Source of the DNA: an uncultured Patescibacteria group bacterium
GTDB taxonomy: Bacteria; Patescibacteriota; JACMRA01
DNA length: 64,000 nt
NCBI GenBank assembly: GCA_938041505.1
Contig: CALITC010000006.1
Location: forward strand, 1 to 64,000
Reading direction: 5' to 3'
A program made the position numbers and the translations under genes. Under the pieces are notes generated by a model. It saw only the letters and a list, made by a program, of their open reading frames with translations. It ran no database searches and was not told the origin of the DNA. Shown piece by piece: positions 19,932-30,716 of the stretch (position 1 is its first letter; each line of letters opens with the position of its first letter).

Positions 19932-20432
19932 CTAGAGAACTGCATTCGTAAACTGTACTCCAAAAGCTTTACACCAGATCACCACCGCATAGTCATGTTT
20001 TGCAAATTCGGCAGCTGTCACTTCGAACGCTTGTTTACCTTCGAATTGATTCAACGGACCTAATTCCAAAAATGTATCTTCATTTGTGTCCACACCCCCA
20101 ATTGAGCCACCCAGCTCCTGCTCGCTAACAAGCCACACAAACAAGTCCGGCCCACTATCAACTCGAAAATCATCTTGCAACTCCACAATAACATTATCCC
20201 CGTCTTTGAAGACTGCCACCTCTCCATCGCCGCTATGAAGCCTATCAAGTTCCACAAAACTACCCCTTGTGATTTCAAGAAGGGTGCTCGTACTTTGAGT
20301 TAATTCAACCTGTCTTGTCTCAGCAGAATTACGCTCTTGCTTCGCAGTATTAAGAGTGCCAAAATACCACCAACTCCCTAAAAGAGCAATAATTACGAGC
20401 CCAACCAAACCGTACAATACTTTTTTTGACAT
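19932..20432 (-). CDS. membrane-anchored DM13 domain protein
   Basis: GSFVELDRLHSGDGEVAVFKDGDNVIVELQDDFRVDSGPDLFVWL...VIWCKAFG, DM13-like; N-terminal TM segment. Confidence 0.75.
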   Translation of the reverse strand: MSKKVLYGLVGLVIIALLGSWWYFGTLNTAKQERNSAETRQVELTQSTSTLLEITRGSFVELDRLHSGDGEVAVFKDGDNVIVELQDDFRVDSGPDLFVWLVSEQELGGSIGGVDTNEDTFLELGPLNQFEGKQAFEVTAAEFAKHDYAVVIWCKAFGVQFTNAVL

Positions 20433-20514
20433 ATGATTATATTCTATGCATCAAAATCATTTCTAGCAACAAAAAAGTGTAGTCGTATCACAACCACACT
20501 TATAAATCATGTTT

Positions 20515-21456
20515 TTAAGATAGAATTGTACAACATTGCTGTAACAAATCCATCATCGACTTTCTTTTGAAGTTACGCAGGTCTTCTGAGTCACCATCCA
20601 AGGTATTCATACGAAGGTCATCCCAACCAAAAATCCCAATCATTCTAAAATAGACCAGTGCTGCCCGCCGCTTTTTGTCATACTTTTTAAGTTCATCGCA
20701 GACTCTCTTATTATTACAAGGGTAATCTCCAGCGAGGATAGTTTTGAGAGCGTCTCTTGCAGCCTCCACGTCCTCAATAGTATTTCCTTTTACTAATCTC
20801 CAATCCTCACCACGCACCAAGTCGTAGAGTAGGCCACCTGGGCGAGTTTTCAGATCTAGTTTTGTGAGATACAACACGCCATTATCTCCATACCGTATAT
20901 ATCTCGGAATAATATTCCCATGACAAATGTTATTACTACCGGCTATCTCAAAAAGAATATTTTTAACCTCATCGAGATTACGCAGCTCATTTGGATAGAG
21001 ATTGAGCAAACTCTCCGACCAAGAAGTTAGAGACTTCTCAATCCATTGCTGACAAGCCTCTGCAGGAGATTCTGCATAGAGAATACCAGCAACCTCAGTC
21101 TCTGCAATCAAAAAATCCAAAAATTCGTGATAGTCACAAATAAAATCAAGAATCTTACTCTTTAACTCTGAAAAATTATTTTTAGTCGAGTGTGGTAAAT
21201 ACTTAGTCAAAAGCAAACCTTCTTGATTTAGCTCAACTCTCGAAAAATCAGATTTGATATGAGCTGAAAATTCTTCTATATGTTGGTACAAGATCGCTTC
21301 CAGTTTAGTAAAATTGTCATACTTACAAAAGAATTCGTGCCCATCAGGATCGATTATTTTAGTAATATGCTTATAATCCCGAATGCTCTCGATTTTATAT
21401 CCTTGTGGAAATCGAGCAGAAAGAGAATTAATTATCGTCGAAGGAAGAGTAACCAT
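20515..21456 (-). CDS. aminoglycoside phosphotransferase/kinase-like protein
   Basis: NNICHGNIIPRYIRYGDNGVLYLTKLDLKTRPGGLLYDLVR resembles the APH catalytic and metal-binding segments. Confidence 0.5.
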   Translation of the reverse strand: MVTLPSTIINSLSARFPQGYKIESIRDYKHITKIIDPDGHEFFCKYDNFTKLEAILYQHIEEFSAHIKSDFSRVELNQEGLLLTKYLPHSTKNNFSELKSKILDFICDYHEFLDFLIAETEVAGILYAESPAEACQQWIEKSLTSWSESLLNLYPNELRNLDEVKNILFEIAGSNNICHGNIIPRYIRYGDNGVLYLTKLDLKTRPGGLLYDLVRGEDWRLVKGNTIEDVEAARDALKTILAGDYPCNNKRVCDELKKYDKKRRAALVYFRMIGIFGWDDLRMNTLDGDSEDLRNFKRKSMMDLLQQCCTILS

Positions 21457-21575
21457 AGCTATTCTATATAATACAACTCTTAAAACATATCAGAATAGCA
21501 CACTAATGTCAAAAAAATAGCAGCTCAAGAGAATCAAGCTGCATATAACACGAATTCGATACTAATCAACAATGG

Positions 21576-22379
21576 TTACGGTATATTTGGTATTTCTTTG
21601 AGATCTGAAACCAGATCAAGCTTAGAGAGTATCCATATCAAATACCAAGTAAAATCAATCTCATGAAGTCTAAGACCGTGCCGAGGACTGCTCTGGTGAG
21701 CATGATGGTTATTATGCCACCCTTCACCAAAAGCTAAAGCTGCTACCAACCAGTTGTTACAGCTATTATCGTCAGTCTGAAAGGTTCGATAACCCCACAT
21801 ATGGGTTGCAGAATTTACTAGCCAAGTAATGTGATACACGACCACAACTCTTGCAAACAAACCCCAACACACCATGCTCCAACCACCGATAGCCAAGAAA
21901 ATCAATCCCAGAACAACCTGCATGAGAATATAGATATAGTCATTAGATAAAAACGCAAGCAGTTTATCTTTTTTCAAATTAGCAATAACTCTTTTTTCTA
22001 GATCCAGAAGATCAAACTTTTTGAAAAGCCAGCCCATATGAGACCACCAAAAACCCAAATTACTATTATGCATATCAGAATCTTGATCGGAGTATTGGTG
22101 ATGCCTTTTATGCCCAGACACCCAAGCGGTAACAGGTCCTTGAATTGCCAGAGAACCACCTATGAGAGCAATAGTGCGCACAGTTGGGTGAGCTTCGAAG
22201 GCTTTGTGAGTCTCCATCCGGTGATAACCAAAGGTAATCCCAAGTATTGTATAAACACAGAAGAAGGCAAATACAACTAGATTCAACCAAGAAAAATTCC
22301 TTGGAAGAAGCACCGGCAAGCTAAACACGTGCAACAGTAAGATCGCAATAAGCGTGCCCCACTTAACATTATCAAACAT
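21576..22379 (-). CDS. acyl-CoA (delta-9-type) fatty acid desaturase
   Basis: Histidine boxes HRMETHKAF, GHKRHHQYSD, WHNNHHAH. Confidence 0.9.
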   Translation of the reverse strand: MFDNVKWGTLIAILLLHVFSLPVLLPRNFSWLNLVVFAFFCVYTILGITFGYHRMETHKAFEAHPTVRTIALIGGSLAIQGPVTAWVSGHKRHHQYSDQDSDMHNSNLGFWWSHMGWLFKKFDLLDLEKRVIANLKKDKLLAFLSNDYIYILMQVVLGLIFLAIGGWSMVCWGLFARVVVVYHITWLVNSATHMWGYRTFQTDDNSCNNWLVAALAFGEGWHNNHHAHQSSPRHGLRLHEIDFTWYLIWILSKLDLVSDLKEIPNIP

Positions 22380-22504
22380 TTTATTATTCTATTGTAAGAG
22401 TATTATAATTTTAGGCGAATAGAACTAGGAAGTCAAAAAGAAAATAATTGACATATTGTAATTATCGTGTTCTAATTTGCCAGTCTTATACTACAGTAAA
22501 ATAA

Positions 22505-22993
22505 ATGGGTTTAAAGAACACGATATGTGCTTTGCTATTGTCATTGGTGATGACACCCCTCACACCTACTCCAGTGAAAGCACAGTCAGTGCATATAGCT
22601 ATATGCAAAGGAGTATACAAAACCTTCCAATTAGAAGATCTACCCCCAGTCTACAATAGAAAAGATTATTTGGATCTTTCGTATTTAATAACTGATGTGG
22701 ACTTAGAAAACTCGAAAGCCATAGTCTTTATCAAAGCCGAAAGTAAAGTTTATTTATTGGGCTACAGTGAGACTATAAATACAATAGAAACCAACCCCAA
22801 CAAAGCATTTTTTGAGTATATATTACCGATCGAGGAATATGTTGGAGGCTTACAAATAGGTGGCCATAATGATCCAGATTATAGTAAGTGCTTCCCTCAA
22901 GAAAAGTATTTTCTCAATATTAAAGCGGGAGAATTTACCAAAAAAATTACAATTATTCTAATGAATAACAATCATAGCTACTTCAAACAATAA
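22505..22993 (+). CDS. hypothetical secreted protein
   Basis: 162-aa ORF with signal-peptide-like N-terminus. Confidence 0.6.
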   Translation: MGLKNTICALLLSLVMTPLTPTPVKAQSVHIAICKGVYKTFQLEDLPPVYNRKDYLDLSYLITDVDLENSKAIVFIKAESKVYLLGYSETINTIETNPNKAFFEYILPIEEYVGGLQIGGHNDPDYSKCFPQEKYFLNIKAGEFTKKITIILMNNNHSYFKQ

Positions 22994-23149
22994 GAATCTC
23001 AAAATAAAATTGTAAGAGCAATTAACAAGCACGAAAACAAAACGTGCTTTTTTATTTTCTAAAAAATAAAGCAATGCTTGCCCATCAGCAAAACTGAAAC
23101 GAAATAAAAAGATCTCAGCACTTACTAGTGGAGATCATAATTTGGCACC

Positions 23150-23548
23150 CTAACTATAACTCGCAATATTAGTTATATTTTTGGAAGCAAACTTCTGCCA
23201 ACCAAACTCAGGATTAGCTTGATAAACAGAGCCGTTATGCCCAACAATTAGTTGCGATCCTTCAGTTCTAGATTCTTCACTAATGCGTTCAGTGAGTGAA
23301 GTTAAGAACTTAATTTGATTTTGAAAAACATTATTTAGATCAACAACCACTCTTTCACCCTCTTTATTTCGTGCTGAAATATTTAGCCGAACGTCTATAA
23401 CCAAAGATCCATCACCCTTAAGCGCTGTCTGTATAATCGTAATTGGGTACTTGGATTGCCTGTTTAAAACAAGTACTTGATTATTATTGTGAGAAACTCC
23501 TGTTAAAAAAATCAAAGCTAAATAAATATCTGCTACTAAGCCACCCAC
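23150..23548 (-). CDS. hypothetical protein
   Basis: 132-aa ORF. Confidence 0.55.
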   Translation of the reverse strand: MGGLVADIYLALIFLTGVSHNNNQVLVLNRQSKYPITIIQTALKGDGSLVIDVRLNISARNKEGERVVVDLNNVFQNQIKFLTSLTERISEESRTEGSQLIVGHNGSVYQANPEFGWQKFASKNITNIASYS

Positions 23549-23765
23549 GTTACCACCTATATATTCTAGAACTTACACTATATAAGAAACATAGAAAACT
23601 CATAATGTCAAAATAATATAAGAATCGGTCTAGTAATTATTCCATAGATCTATCTATACTCATTCTACACAAGAATAGCGTAATATTCTGTAATGTCCTT
23701 TTTATCTGTTTTTTTTGGATACTAACCCTCTACTATCACTATAGTAGGCTAATTGAATCGAGACA

Positions 23766-23788
23766 ACAGAAAAACCCCTTTCGGGGTC
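23766..23788 (-). terminator. Rho-independent terminator of tuf
   Basis: ACCCC-GAAA-GGGGT followed by TTTT on the minus strand. Confidence 0.8.
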
Positions 23789-23816
23789 AAGCTTTTAGAA
23801 CAATGTTTCAACTAGA

Positions 23817-25001
23817 TTATTTTACGATCTTAGTCACAACACCAGCTCCAATTGTGCGTCCACCTTCGCGAACCGCAAACTTCATTCCATCTTCCATTGC
23901 GATAGGCTTCTCAAGAACAACTTTGATGTTAATATCAGAGTCTCCAGGAAGAGCCATTTGCTTTCCAGCATCAGCAAATTGTACGGTTCCAGTTACATCA
24001 GTAGTACGAATGTAGAACTGAGGCTTGTAACCTGGAAGTACTGGAGTGTGACGTCCACCTTCTTCCTTGGTTAGTACGTATAGAGTTGCTTCAAACTCAG
24101 TGTGAGGTTTGATTGATCCTGGTTTTGCAAGGACTTGTCCACGCTCAACTTGATCTTTGTTGATACCACGGATAAGAACACCTGCGTTATCTCCAGCCAT
24201 ACCCTTGTCGAGCTGCTTGTTGAACATTTCAATTCCAGTAACAACAGTAGTCTGAGTGTCAGTAAGACCAACAATCTCTACTTCGTCATTAAGATTAAGA
24301 GTTCCACGCTCGATACGACCAGTAGTTACTGTTCCACGACCTGTGATTGTGAATACATCTTCAATCGCCATCAAGAAAGGCTTATCTGCTTCGCGAACTG
24401 GGTCTTCGATGTAAGTGTCTAGAGTGTTAAGAAGCTCATCAATCTTTGCAGAATAATCAGCATCACCTTCTAGAGCCTTCAATGCTGAACCATGTACGAT
24501 TGGAGTAGATGCTCCATCAAAACCGTACTTAGTAAGCAAATCTTTGATCTCCTCTTCAACTAGCATCAACATTTCTTCGTCATCTACCATGTCGCACTTG
24601 TTCAAAAATACAACAATCTTTGGTACTCCAACTTGGCGAGCTAACAAAATGTGCTCACGAGTCTGAGGCATAGGACCATCAGTGGCTGCTACTACTAAGA
24701 TTGCAGCATCCATCTGGGCAGCACCGGTAATCATGTTCTTAACGTAATCAGCGTGACCTGGGCAGTCAACGTGAGCGTAGTGTCGCCCAGCAGTCTCATA
24801 CTCAACGTGCGCTGTGTTAATAGTGATTCCACGAGCCTTTTCCTCAGGAGCTGAATCAATATCTTCAAACTTTCTTTCTTTTGCATTTCCAGACTTTGCA
24901 CTGTGATCAACGATCGCAGCAGTCAAGGTCGTCTTACCATGGTCAACGTGTCCGATGGTACCAATATTCATGTGTACTTTACTTCTATCAAAATCAGCCA
25001 T
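23817..25001 (-). CDS. tuf: elongation factor Tu
   Basis: [48 protein letters not shown]. Confidence 0.98.
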   Translation of the reverse strand: MADFDRSKVHMNIGTIGHVDHGKTTLTAAIVDHSAKSGNAKERKFEDIDSAPEEKARGITINTAHVEYETAGRHYAHVDCPGHADYVKNMITGAAQMDAAILVVAATDGPMPQTREHILLARQVGVPKIVVFLNKCDMVDDEEMLMLVEEEIKDLLTKYGFDGASTPIVHGSALKALEGDADYSAKIDELLNTLDTYIEDPVREADKPFLMAIEDVFTITGRGTVTTGRIERGTLNLNDEVEIVGLTDTQTTVVTGIEMFNKQLDKGMAGDNAGVLIRGINKDQVERGQVLAKPGSIKPHTEFEATLYVLTKEEGGRHTPVLPGYKPQFYIRTTDVTGTVQFADAGKQMALPGDSDINIKVVLEKPIAMEDGMKFAVREGGRTIGAGVVTKIVK

Positions 25002-25178
25002 ATATATAATTATTTACAATATTTTTAACTACTCTAGTAAAAATCAAAAAGGAGATTATGTCAAATAAACCTAGAAAAGTACTACTAGATGTAGTAACAA
25101 CAAAAAAAACTTCACTTACTCGTAAGTGAAGTTTGATAGGAAAAGACAATGCTTACTTTGCAAGCAGGTATTAAAGTA

Positions 25179-25634
25179 TTATATACTAATTATGGAATAG
25201 TAATCTTTAAGAGCTTTACTAATTGCTATGGTTTCTTGTAAAAAAATACCAAAGTCATCTCCATAATAAGCTTTAGCATACTCTTCCACATTAGTGACAA
25301 GTAAAGCACGTGCCTCTTGGAAATAAGTAGAACACTCATAACAAATTAGAGTGCGCTCTAATGACTTATTTTCATAAAGAGAGTCCAGGTCAAGCAGGTC
25401 TTTTACCAAAATCCCGATGGCCATGATAAGCAGTAAGATTGCTTTATCTTTTTTGGTACAAGTATTCTTAGAGATAACTTTATAATCGTATTCCAGAAAT
25501 TCATCCAACGAAACGATTAATCTAGTTATACACACTTGAAACCGTTGCCTCTTTTGAAGGGTAATAACCCTGCTTTCTTTCTTTGAGAAAGGTAACTCTG
25601 CAAGAACAGAATCAATTAATCCTTTTGGTCTCAT
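25179..25634 (-). CDS. hypothetical protein
   Basis: 151-aa ORF. Confidence 0.55.
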   Translation of the reverse strand: MRPKGLIDSVLAELPFSKKESRVITLQKRQRFQVCITRLIVSLDEFLEYDYKVISKNTCTKKDKAILLLIMAIGILVKDLLDLDSLYENKSLERTLICYECSTYFQEARALLVTNVEEYAKAYYGDDFGIFLQETIAISKALKDYYSIISI

Positions 25635-25745
25635 TGCGCTTTATATAGAACCTCAACAATTTAGTTTGATTATAAATCAAAAGTATGTTATTGTCAATAA
25701 TATTGACAGCAATTATTAATACACCCATTTAAGTAGTATTAATCT

Positions 25746-26057
25746 ATGAAAAAAATTGGAAGTATTCTCACCTCACGGCCTCAGAACAAAACCTTGCAAA
25801 CAATCTACTTCCAGCACTTGTGCAACAAGGCTTTTATAGAATCCCTTGCAGAGCTACATTTACCCTCCGATATGCTAGAGATATTACCTAAACAAAAAGA
25901 TACTCAAATTACTATTCATCTTCAATCTACGAACAAGCTGCTCCTGACCCACCTTCGAACCAATGCTATGGAACTCCAAGAGATGACTTTGACTAAAGTT
26001 CAAGAAATTGTTTCCACCAAAATCAAAAACGTCGAACTTAAGTTTCGTATCGTATAA
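25746..26057 (+). CDS. hypothetical protein, possibly DciA/DUF721-like
   Basis: Segment TIHLQSTNKLLLTHLRTNAMELQEM loosely resembles the DUF721 core; weak. Confidence 0.5.
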   Translation: MKKIGSILTSRPQNKTLQTIYFQHLCNKAFIESLAELHLPSDMLEILPKQKDTQITIHLQSTNKLLLTHLRTNAMELQEMTLTKVQEIVSTKIKNVELKFRIV

Positions 26058-26067
26058 CCACCTTCCC

Positions 26068-26865
26068 ATGTTCACTAAACACAATATCAATCAACTAACG
26101 TTAGCTACTTCAATCCTTAGCTTCATCACTGCCTTCGTAATCGCTGGCCAGGTAACATCTTGGGAAGTTCGTATAGTATGCTTTGCACTTGTGGTGATCT
26201 CACTTCATTATGTACTCAATTTAGTTCACATTGGCACCCATAATCTACTCTCAAAAAACCGACGAATCAATTCCATCTTAAGTAATGTGGCAGCGTTTTT
26301 TGGTGGTATAACCTTTGCTGCTTTCCGTACAACTCACCTTCTTCATCACAGATTTACCTCCGAAGAGGATAAAGATCCAGACTTATATATTACCAAAAGC
26401 GGCCCAATCTGGAGTATACCATTCAAAATACTCTATCACGACGTCTTTTTTTGGAGGCAAGGATTATGGAAACAAAACAGTGGTTGGCAAAGTTACTTAA
26501 TAACAAGAATTTTACAAATTACACTAATTAGCACTTTATTCTTCTCTTCATATAGACTGATTTGGGTCTATTATTGGCTTGTTCCGATGCTGATACTTGG
26601 CCTTCTCAACGGAATGTTTTTGTTTTATTTCCCTCACTATTCTACCAAGTTAGAACGCAAATGGAGAGCCAAACCAACTCCATATAATTATATCCCCAGA
26701 ACCTTGATTGATATTTCAAGAATCTACCACGAAAGACACCATGACAAAATCAACAACAACCAAAACTATTACCCAATAATTGCAAGCTTGAACCACTTCA
26801 TAATTAACAAGAATTTCAACTACTCCCTCCATCTGAAATACACCGATATTTCAAAAAATAGTTAA
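26068..26865 (+). CDS. fatty acid desaturase/hydroxylase-like membrane protein
   Basis: Histidine clusters HIGTH, HLLHHRF, YHERHHDK; likely start MFTKHNINQ at 26068. Confidence 0.75.
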   Translation: MFTKHNINQLTLATSILSFITAFVIAGQVTSWEVRIVCFALVVISLHYVLNLVHIGTHNLLSKNRRINSILSNVAAFFGGITFAAFRTTHLLHHRFTSEEDKDPDLYITKSGPIWSIPFKILYHDVFFWRQGLWKQNSGWQSYLITRILQITLISTLFFSSYRLIWVYYWLVPMLILGLLNGMFLFYFPHYSTKLERKWRAKPTPYNYIPRTLIDISRIYHERHHDKINNNQNYYPIIASLNHFIINKNFNYSLHLKYTDISKNS

Positions 26866-27008
26866 CAACCTCTCCTCTCTCGAGAGTATTTTTTTTGATA
26901 AAATAAGTATTTTATAGCTAGCAATGTCCAAAATAATACTATAAAAATATTTGACAACGCAGCTGTTTGTGTTTACGATAAGCGTATTATGGAAGGAGGT
27001 GGTATGAC

Positions 27009-27314
27009 GTGAAAAAAGACAAAATCAATCGTACAGAAATCATCGAAAACTTGGCAGTCAAGTTAGGTATTTCTAAAGTACAGGCAGAACGGTTCTTATT
27101 AACTTTTGTAGATCTTGTAGCAGAAAACCTTAAGAAAGGAAAAGAAGTAAATGTAACCGGGTTTGGTAACTTCCGAGTGGTCAAACGCAAACCTCGAATG
27201 GGTGTAAATCCTAAAACTGGTGCGCGAATGCAAATCGGACAATCCACCAGTGTAGCTTACAGAGTTGGTAAAACTTTGAAAGAAGATGTACGCGAATATA
27301 TTGACAAGAAGTAA
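27009..27314 (+). CDS. HU/IHF family DNA-binding protein
   Basis: GFGNFRVVKRKPRMGVNPKTGARMQIGQSTSVAYRVGKTLK; GTG start after GGAAGGAGG. Confidence 0.93.
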   Translation: MKKDKINRTEIIENLAVKLGISKVQAERFLLTFVDLVAENLKKGKEVNVTGFGNFRVVKRKPRMGVNPKTGARMQIGQSTSVAYRVGKTLKEDVREYIDKK

Positions 27315-27425
27315 TTACAAGCATTTTTATTTTTGAGGAATAAGAGACTTATATGAAATAATAAACACGCCCATAAGGGCGCTTGTGCTGTTACAAAAAA
27401 CTAAAAGTTAGAAAAATTCTTATTA

Positions 27426-27502
27426 TGGTGGTCCCCGCGGGAGTCGAACCCACAACCTCTTCCTTAGGACGGAATTGCTCTATCCAATTGAGCTAGGGAA
27501 CC
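27426..27502 (-). tRNA. tRNA-Arg (CCT), CCA encoded
   Basis: Cloverleaf GGTTCCC...GGGGACC-A-CCA; anticodon loop GTCCTAA. Confidence 0.85.
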
Positions 27503-27576
27503 AAGTCTAAACACTCCTTATAAGCTAGGATCTTTTCGCAAGATAGTCAATAGCTACCCTTTACAACTACAGAATA

Positions 27577-29826
27577 TTACACATCCAAATCATCCAAGCC
27601 TTGCAGATTGAGAATATCTTTAGGGTTGGTGGTTACAATCTTATGCTCTGTAGGGAAGGCCAGGATTTCTATAGCCACGTGTCTCGGCCCAGCAAAAAAT
27701 ATTCCTTGCCCCACACTTGACTGCAACAACACCTGCTTCTCTCCCCCGGTCAAATTAAAAGTTTCCCCAACCGTATCAATGGCCGCACTAGACTGCTTGA
27801 GGAGTAGCTTCATCGCCGCGTTCGTGACAATCGGCTTACCATACTTAGAGCTCATAAAATCTTGCACATCTTGGGTAATCGTGGTGACACCCAAGTAGTA
27901 CTTACGCGCTCGTTTTGCCAAACCAAACAAAAACTTCGCACTATCTTCATACTGCATCATGATCCAGGCCTCATCAATCGCCAAAATACGCTTACGGAGC
28001 TCAGAACGAATCTCAGCCCAGACAAACTTCAACAAAATATACATGGCAATCGGGCGCAGCTGATCCTGCAAATCTCGAATATTAAAGACGATAAATTCTT
28101 TACGGATATTAACGTTGGTATGCTCGTTAAAAATTCCACTGAATGTCCCTTGGGTATACTTGTAAAGTCTTTGAGCTAAACTCTCCCCACCTACAATTCC
28201 TTCTAAAATCTCCACAAGATCTTGCATTGTTGGCACAACTTTATCTGTAAGATCAGCATTTGGAGTTATATCTCTCTTAGCGTATGTCTCTTGGATTGCT
28301 CGCTCCATAAGACCCTCTTCAGTTGGATTCATTTTACCAACCATCAAATTCATCAGACCCATGAGATCAACAATCGCTGTGCGCAAAATATCTGCCGTGC
28401 TTTCCCCTGGAAGTGCTTTCGGTAAATCAAAAGGATTAATACGATTAGGGGAATTCAAACTAAGGTTCACATAAGCTCCACCAAGTGTATCGGCTAGTGT
28501 CTTATACTCATTCTCAGGGTCAATCACAATTACGTTAACCCCTACCATAAGTGAGCGCAGGATCTCAAGCTTAACAGCGTATGATTTACCTGCACCCGAG
28601 GTGGCAAACACGAGAGAGTTGGCATTTTCTAATTCGAATCGATCAAAAATTACAAGTGATGTGTTATGCCTGTTAATTCCGTACAAAATACCGTCATCTG
28701 ATGATAACTCCGACGACACAAAAGGGAAACTTGCCGACAACGGACCCGTGTTCATATTGGATAAAACGTTGAGATTATCTTTAAGTATCGGTAACGTTGC
28801 ATTAAATCCATCACCCATCTGCAAAGCAGCTTTTTTCATGACAATGTTTTGTTGAGAAAGCAAACCTTCAACCGCTTCACAATACTTATCGAGCTGCTCC
28901 ATAGTTTGACCATACACCGTAACATACACCCCTACCCTGTAGAACTTTTCGACGCCTTGTTGAATGGCATCACGAAGCGACTCCACATCTCGATACGCAG
29001 TCTCCAGTTGTGGATCACGCGCTTGACCACGCTCACTGTTAATCTGCAAAGAGGCTTGAATCTTACCGACCTTATTCTTAAGTTCACGTAGAATCTCCGA
29101 AGAATCCTTGGGGTAAACGAAAATAGACAGGTCGAGAGGTATATCGGCATTTACAATACCCTCAAGCCATCCTGAGCTAATAACACGCGGGTAAGCCAAA
29201 ACAAAAAATGTCCGCACAAACTTAGTTCCCACCTCCATAACCGCAGACGTAATCTTGATACTACTAGGTGCGATCAAATCTCGAACAGTAGACACCCCTT
29301 CCCGATAACTCTTCTCCGACTCGATGAGTGTGCGTTGAATCTCAATCTCAGTTTTGAGAACTTCTTTGCGCAGTTGCTGAGGAGATAGTTGATTAAGGTT
29401 AGGTAGCTTCTTACCATTTGGTGCTTGTTGTGGCTGATTAGCTGGAGGGCGGCCTGATTGCTGCGGAGGTCTCTGCTGAGGTGGTCTTTGTTGTTGGTAG
29501 CCTTGCGGCGGTCGTTGCTGCTGGACTCGAGGACCTTGTGGACGAATTTGTTGCTGATTACCCCGGCGCTGCTGCTCGGCTATACCAGCCGAAGAAGCAT
29601 TCACTCGCGGCAACTGATTTGCCACAGGTCTCTGCTGACCCTGAGGAGCAGAATAATTCCCATACGCACCTCGCACTTGATTATTTTGCTGAAGTTGCTG
29701 GCCAAGATCTGGGGTTTTGTAAACACTCCCTCCTTGAGCAGAGTTGATAGGTACACCCTGATTAGAACCACTTATCGGCCTTGGCTGATTTTGTTGACCG
29801 CCTGGAGCAATACCGTTGTTAGACAT
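27577..29826 (-). CDS. VirB4/TraC-like type IV secretion ATPase with Q/P/R-rich N-terminal extension
   Basis: Walker A ATSGAGKSYAVK; Walker B-like RILAIDEAWIMM; VIDPENEYKTLADTLGG; likely start MSNNGIAPGG. Confidence 0.85.
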   Translation of the reverse strand: MSNNGIAPGGQQNQPRPISGSNQGVPINSAQGGSVYKTPDLGQQLQQNNQVRGAYGNYSAPQGQQRPVANQLPRVNASSAGIAEQQRRGNQQQIRPQGPRVQQQRPPQGYQQQRPPQQRPPQQSGRPPANQPQQAPNGKKLPNLNQLSPQQLRKEVLKTEIEIQRTLIESEKSYREGVSTVRDLIAPSSIKITSAVMEVGTKFVRTFFVLAYPRVISSGWLEGIVNADIPLDLSIFVYPKDSSEILRELKNKVGKIQASLQINSERGQARDPQLETAYRDVESLRDAIQQGVEKFYRVGVYVTVYGQTMEQLDKYCEAVEGLLSQQNIVMKKAALQMGDGFNATLPILKDNLNVLSNMNTGPLSASFPFVSSELSSDDGILYGINRHNTSLVIFDRFELENANSLVFATSGAGKSYAVKLEILRSLMVGVNVIVIDPENEYKTLADTLGGAYVNLSLNSPNRINPFDLPKALPGESTADILRTAIVDLMGLMNLMVGKMNPTEEGLMERAIQETYAKRDITPNADLTDKVVPTMQDLVEILEGIVGGESLAQRLYKYTQGTFSGIFNEHTNVNIRKEFIVFNIRDLQDQLRPIAMYILLKFVWAEIRSELRKRILAIDEAWIMMQYEDSAKFLFGLAKRARKYYLGVTTITQDVQDFMSSKYGKPIVTNAAMKLLLKQSSAAIDTVGETFNLTGGEKQVLLQSSVGQGIFFAGPRHVAIEILAFPTEHKIVTTNPKDILNLQGLDDLDV

Positions 29827-30080
29827 TTCCCATAGTATAATCAACCAGGTATATTTTGTCTAGGATTGTAAAAATTTGATAACCAAAACATCCTACATTC
29901 AGCATTGCTAAGTAAATAAAATTTGAATAAGCTAATTAACAACCATATCTTTGATCAAACCTTTTGTGCACTTGTAGAATAATAAAATTTCGTATTAAGA
30001 AGAATTCAATTTTACGAACACTACCGGATTGACAAAAGAGCTATTTCAAGGAACCATATCTCATATAATACCCTCTTCAT

Positions 30081-30701
30081 ATGAAACTCTCCAAGGATCT
30101 CCAGGATCTCTTCAGCAATGAGCAAAGTGTAACCTTTCAAGAATTTGTGACATCCATCAGCCATAAAAGCTTTGGCCTGTTCTTAGTGATTTTTTCATTA
30201 CCTGCAGCACTGCCGGTACCTGCCCCTGGTTATGGAACACCCTTTGGTATAGTCCTACTTGGACTTGGACTCCAAATTATCGTCAAACGTACCCACTTAT
30301 GGTTTCCTAAGTTCATCCAAGACAAAGAACTACCAATCACCAAAGACTCCAAGATACTCAAAGCTATGATTAAGTTCACTTCTTTCTTTGAAGTATTTTT
30401 AAAGCCTCGCCTCAAATTTTTAACCAGGGGAATCTTCTATAGACTACTAGGTATATTAATTGCTATTTGTGGTCTATCAATGATAATCCCACTGCCACTC
30501 ACTAACACAGCGCCAGCTTTTGGGATATTTGTCATCGGCTTAAGCTTATTAGAAGAAGATGGAATAGCGGCTATTGTCGGAGCCCTAGCCGCACTCACTG
30601 GGATCACCCTCACAACAACCCTGCTATATTTCACGTGGAAATTTGGACTAGAAGGCGCTGAAATTCTCAAAGAAGCAATCAAAGGACTCCTGCCCGGGTA
30701 A
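30081..30701 (+). CDS. ExoD family membrane protein
   Basis: FGLFLVIFSLPAALPVPAPGYGTPFGIVLLGLGLQI and PLPLTNTAPAFGIFVIGLSLLEEDG, ExoD-like. Confidence 0.8.
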   Translation: MKLSKDLQDLFSNEQSVTFQEFVTSISHKSFGLFLVIFSLPAALPVPAPGYGTPFGIVLLGLGLQIIVKRTHLWFPKFIQDKELPITKDSKILKAMIKFTSFFEVFLKPRLKFLTRGIFYRLLGILIAICGLSMIIPLPLTNTAPAFGIFVIGLSLLEEDGIAAIVGALAALTGITLTTTLLYFTWKFGLEGAEILKEAIKGLLPG

Positions 30702-30716
30702 GAGACTCTCAGCAGA

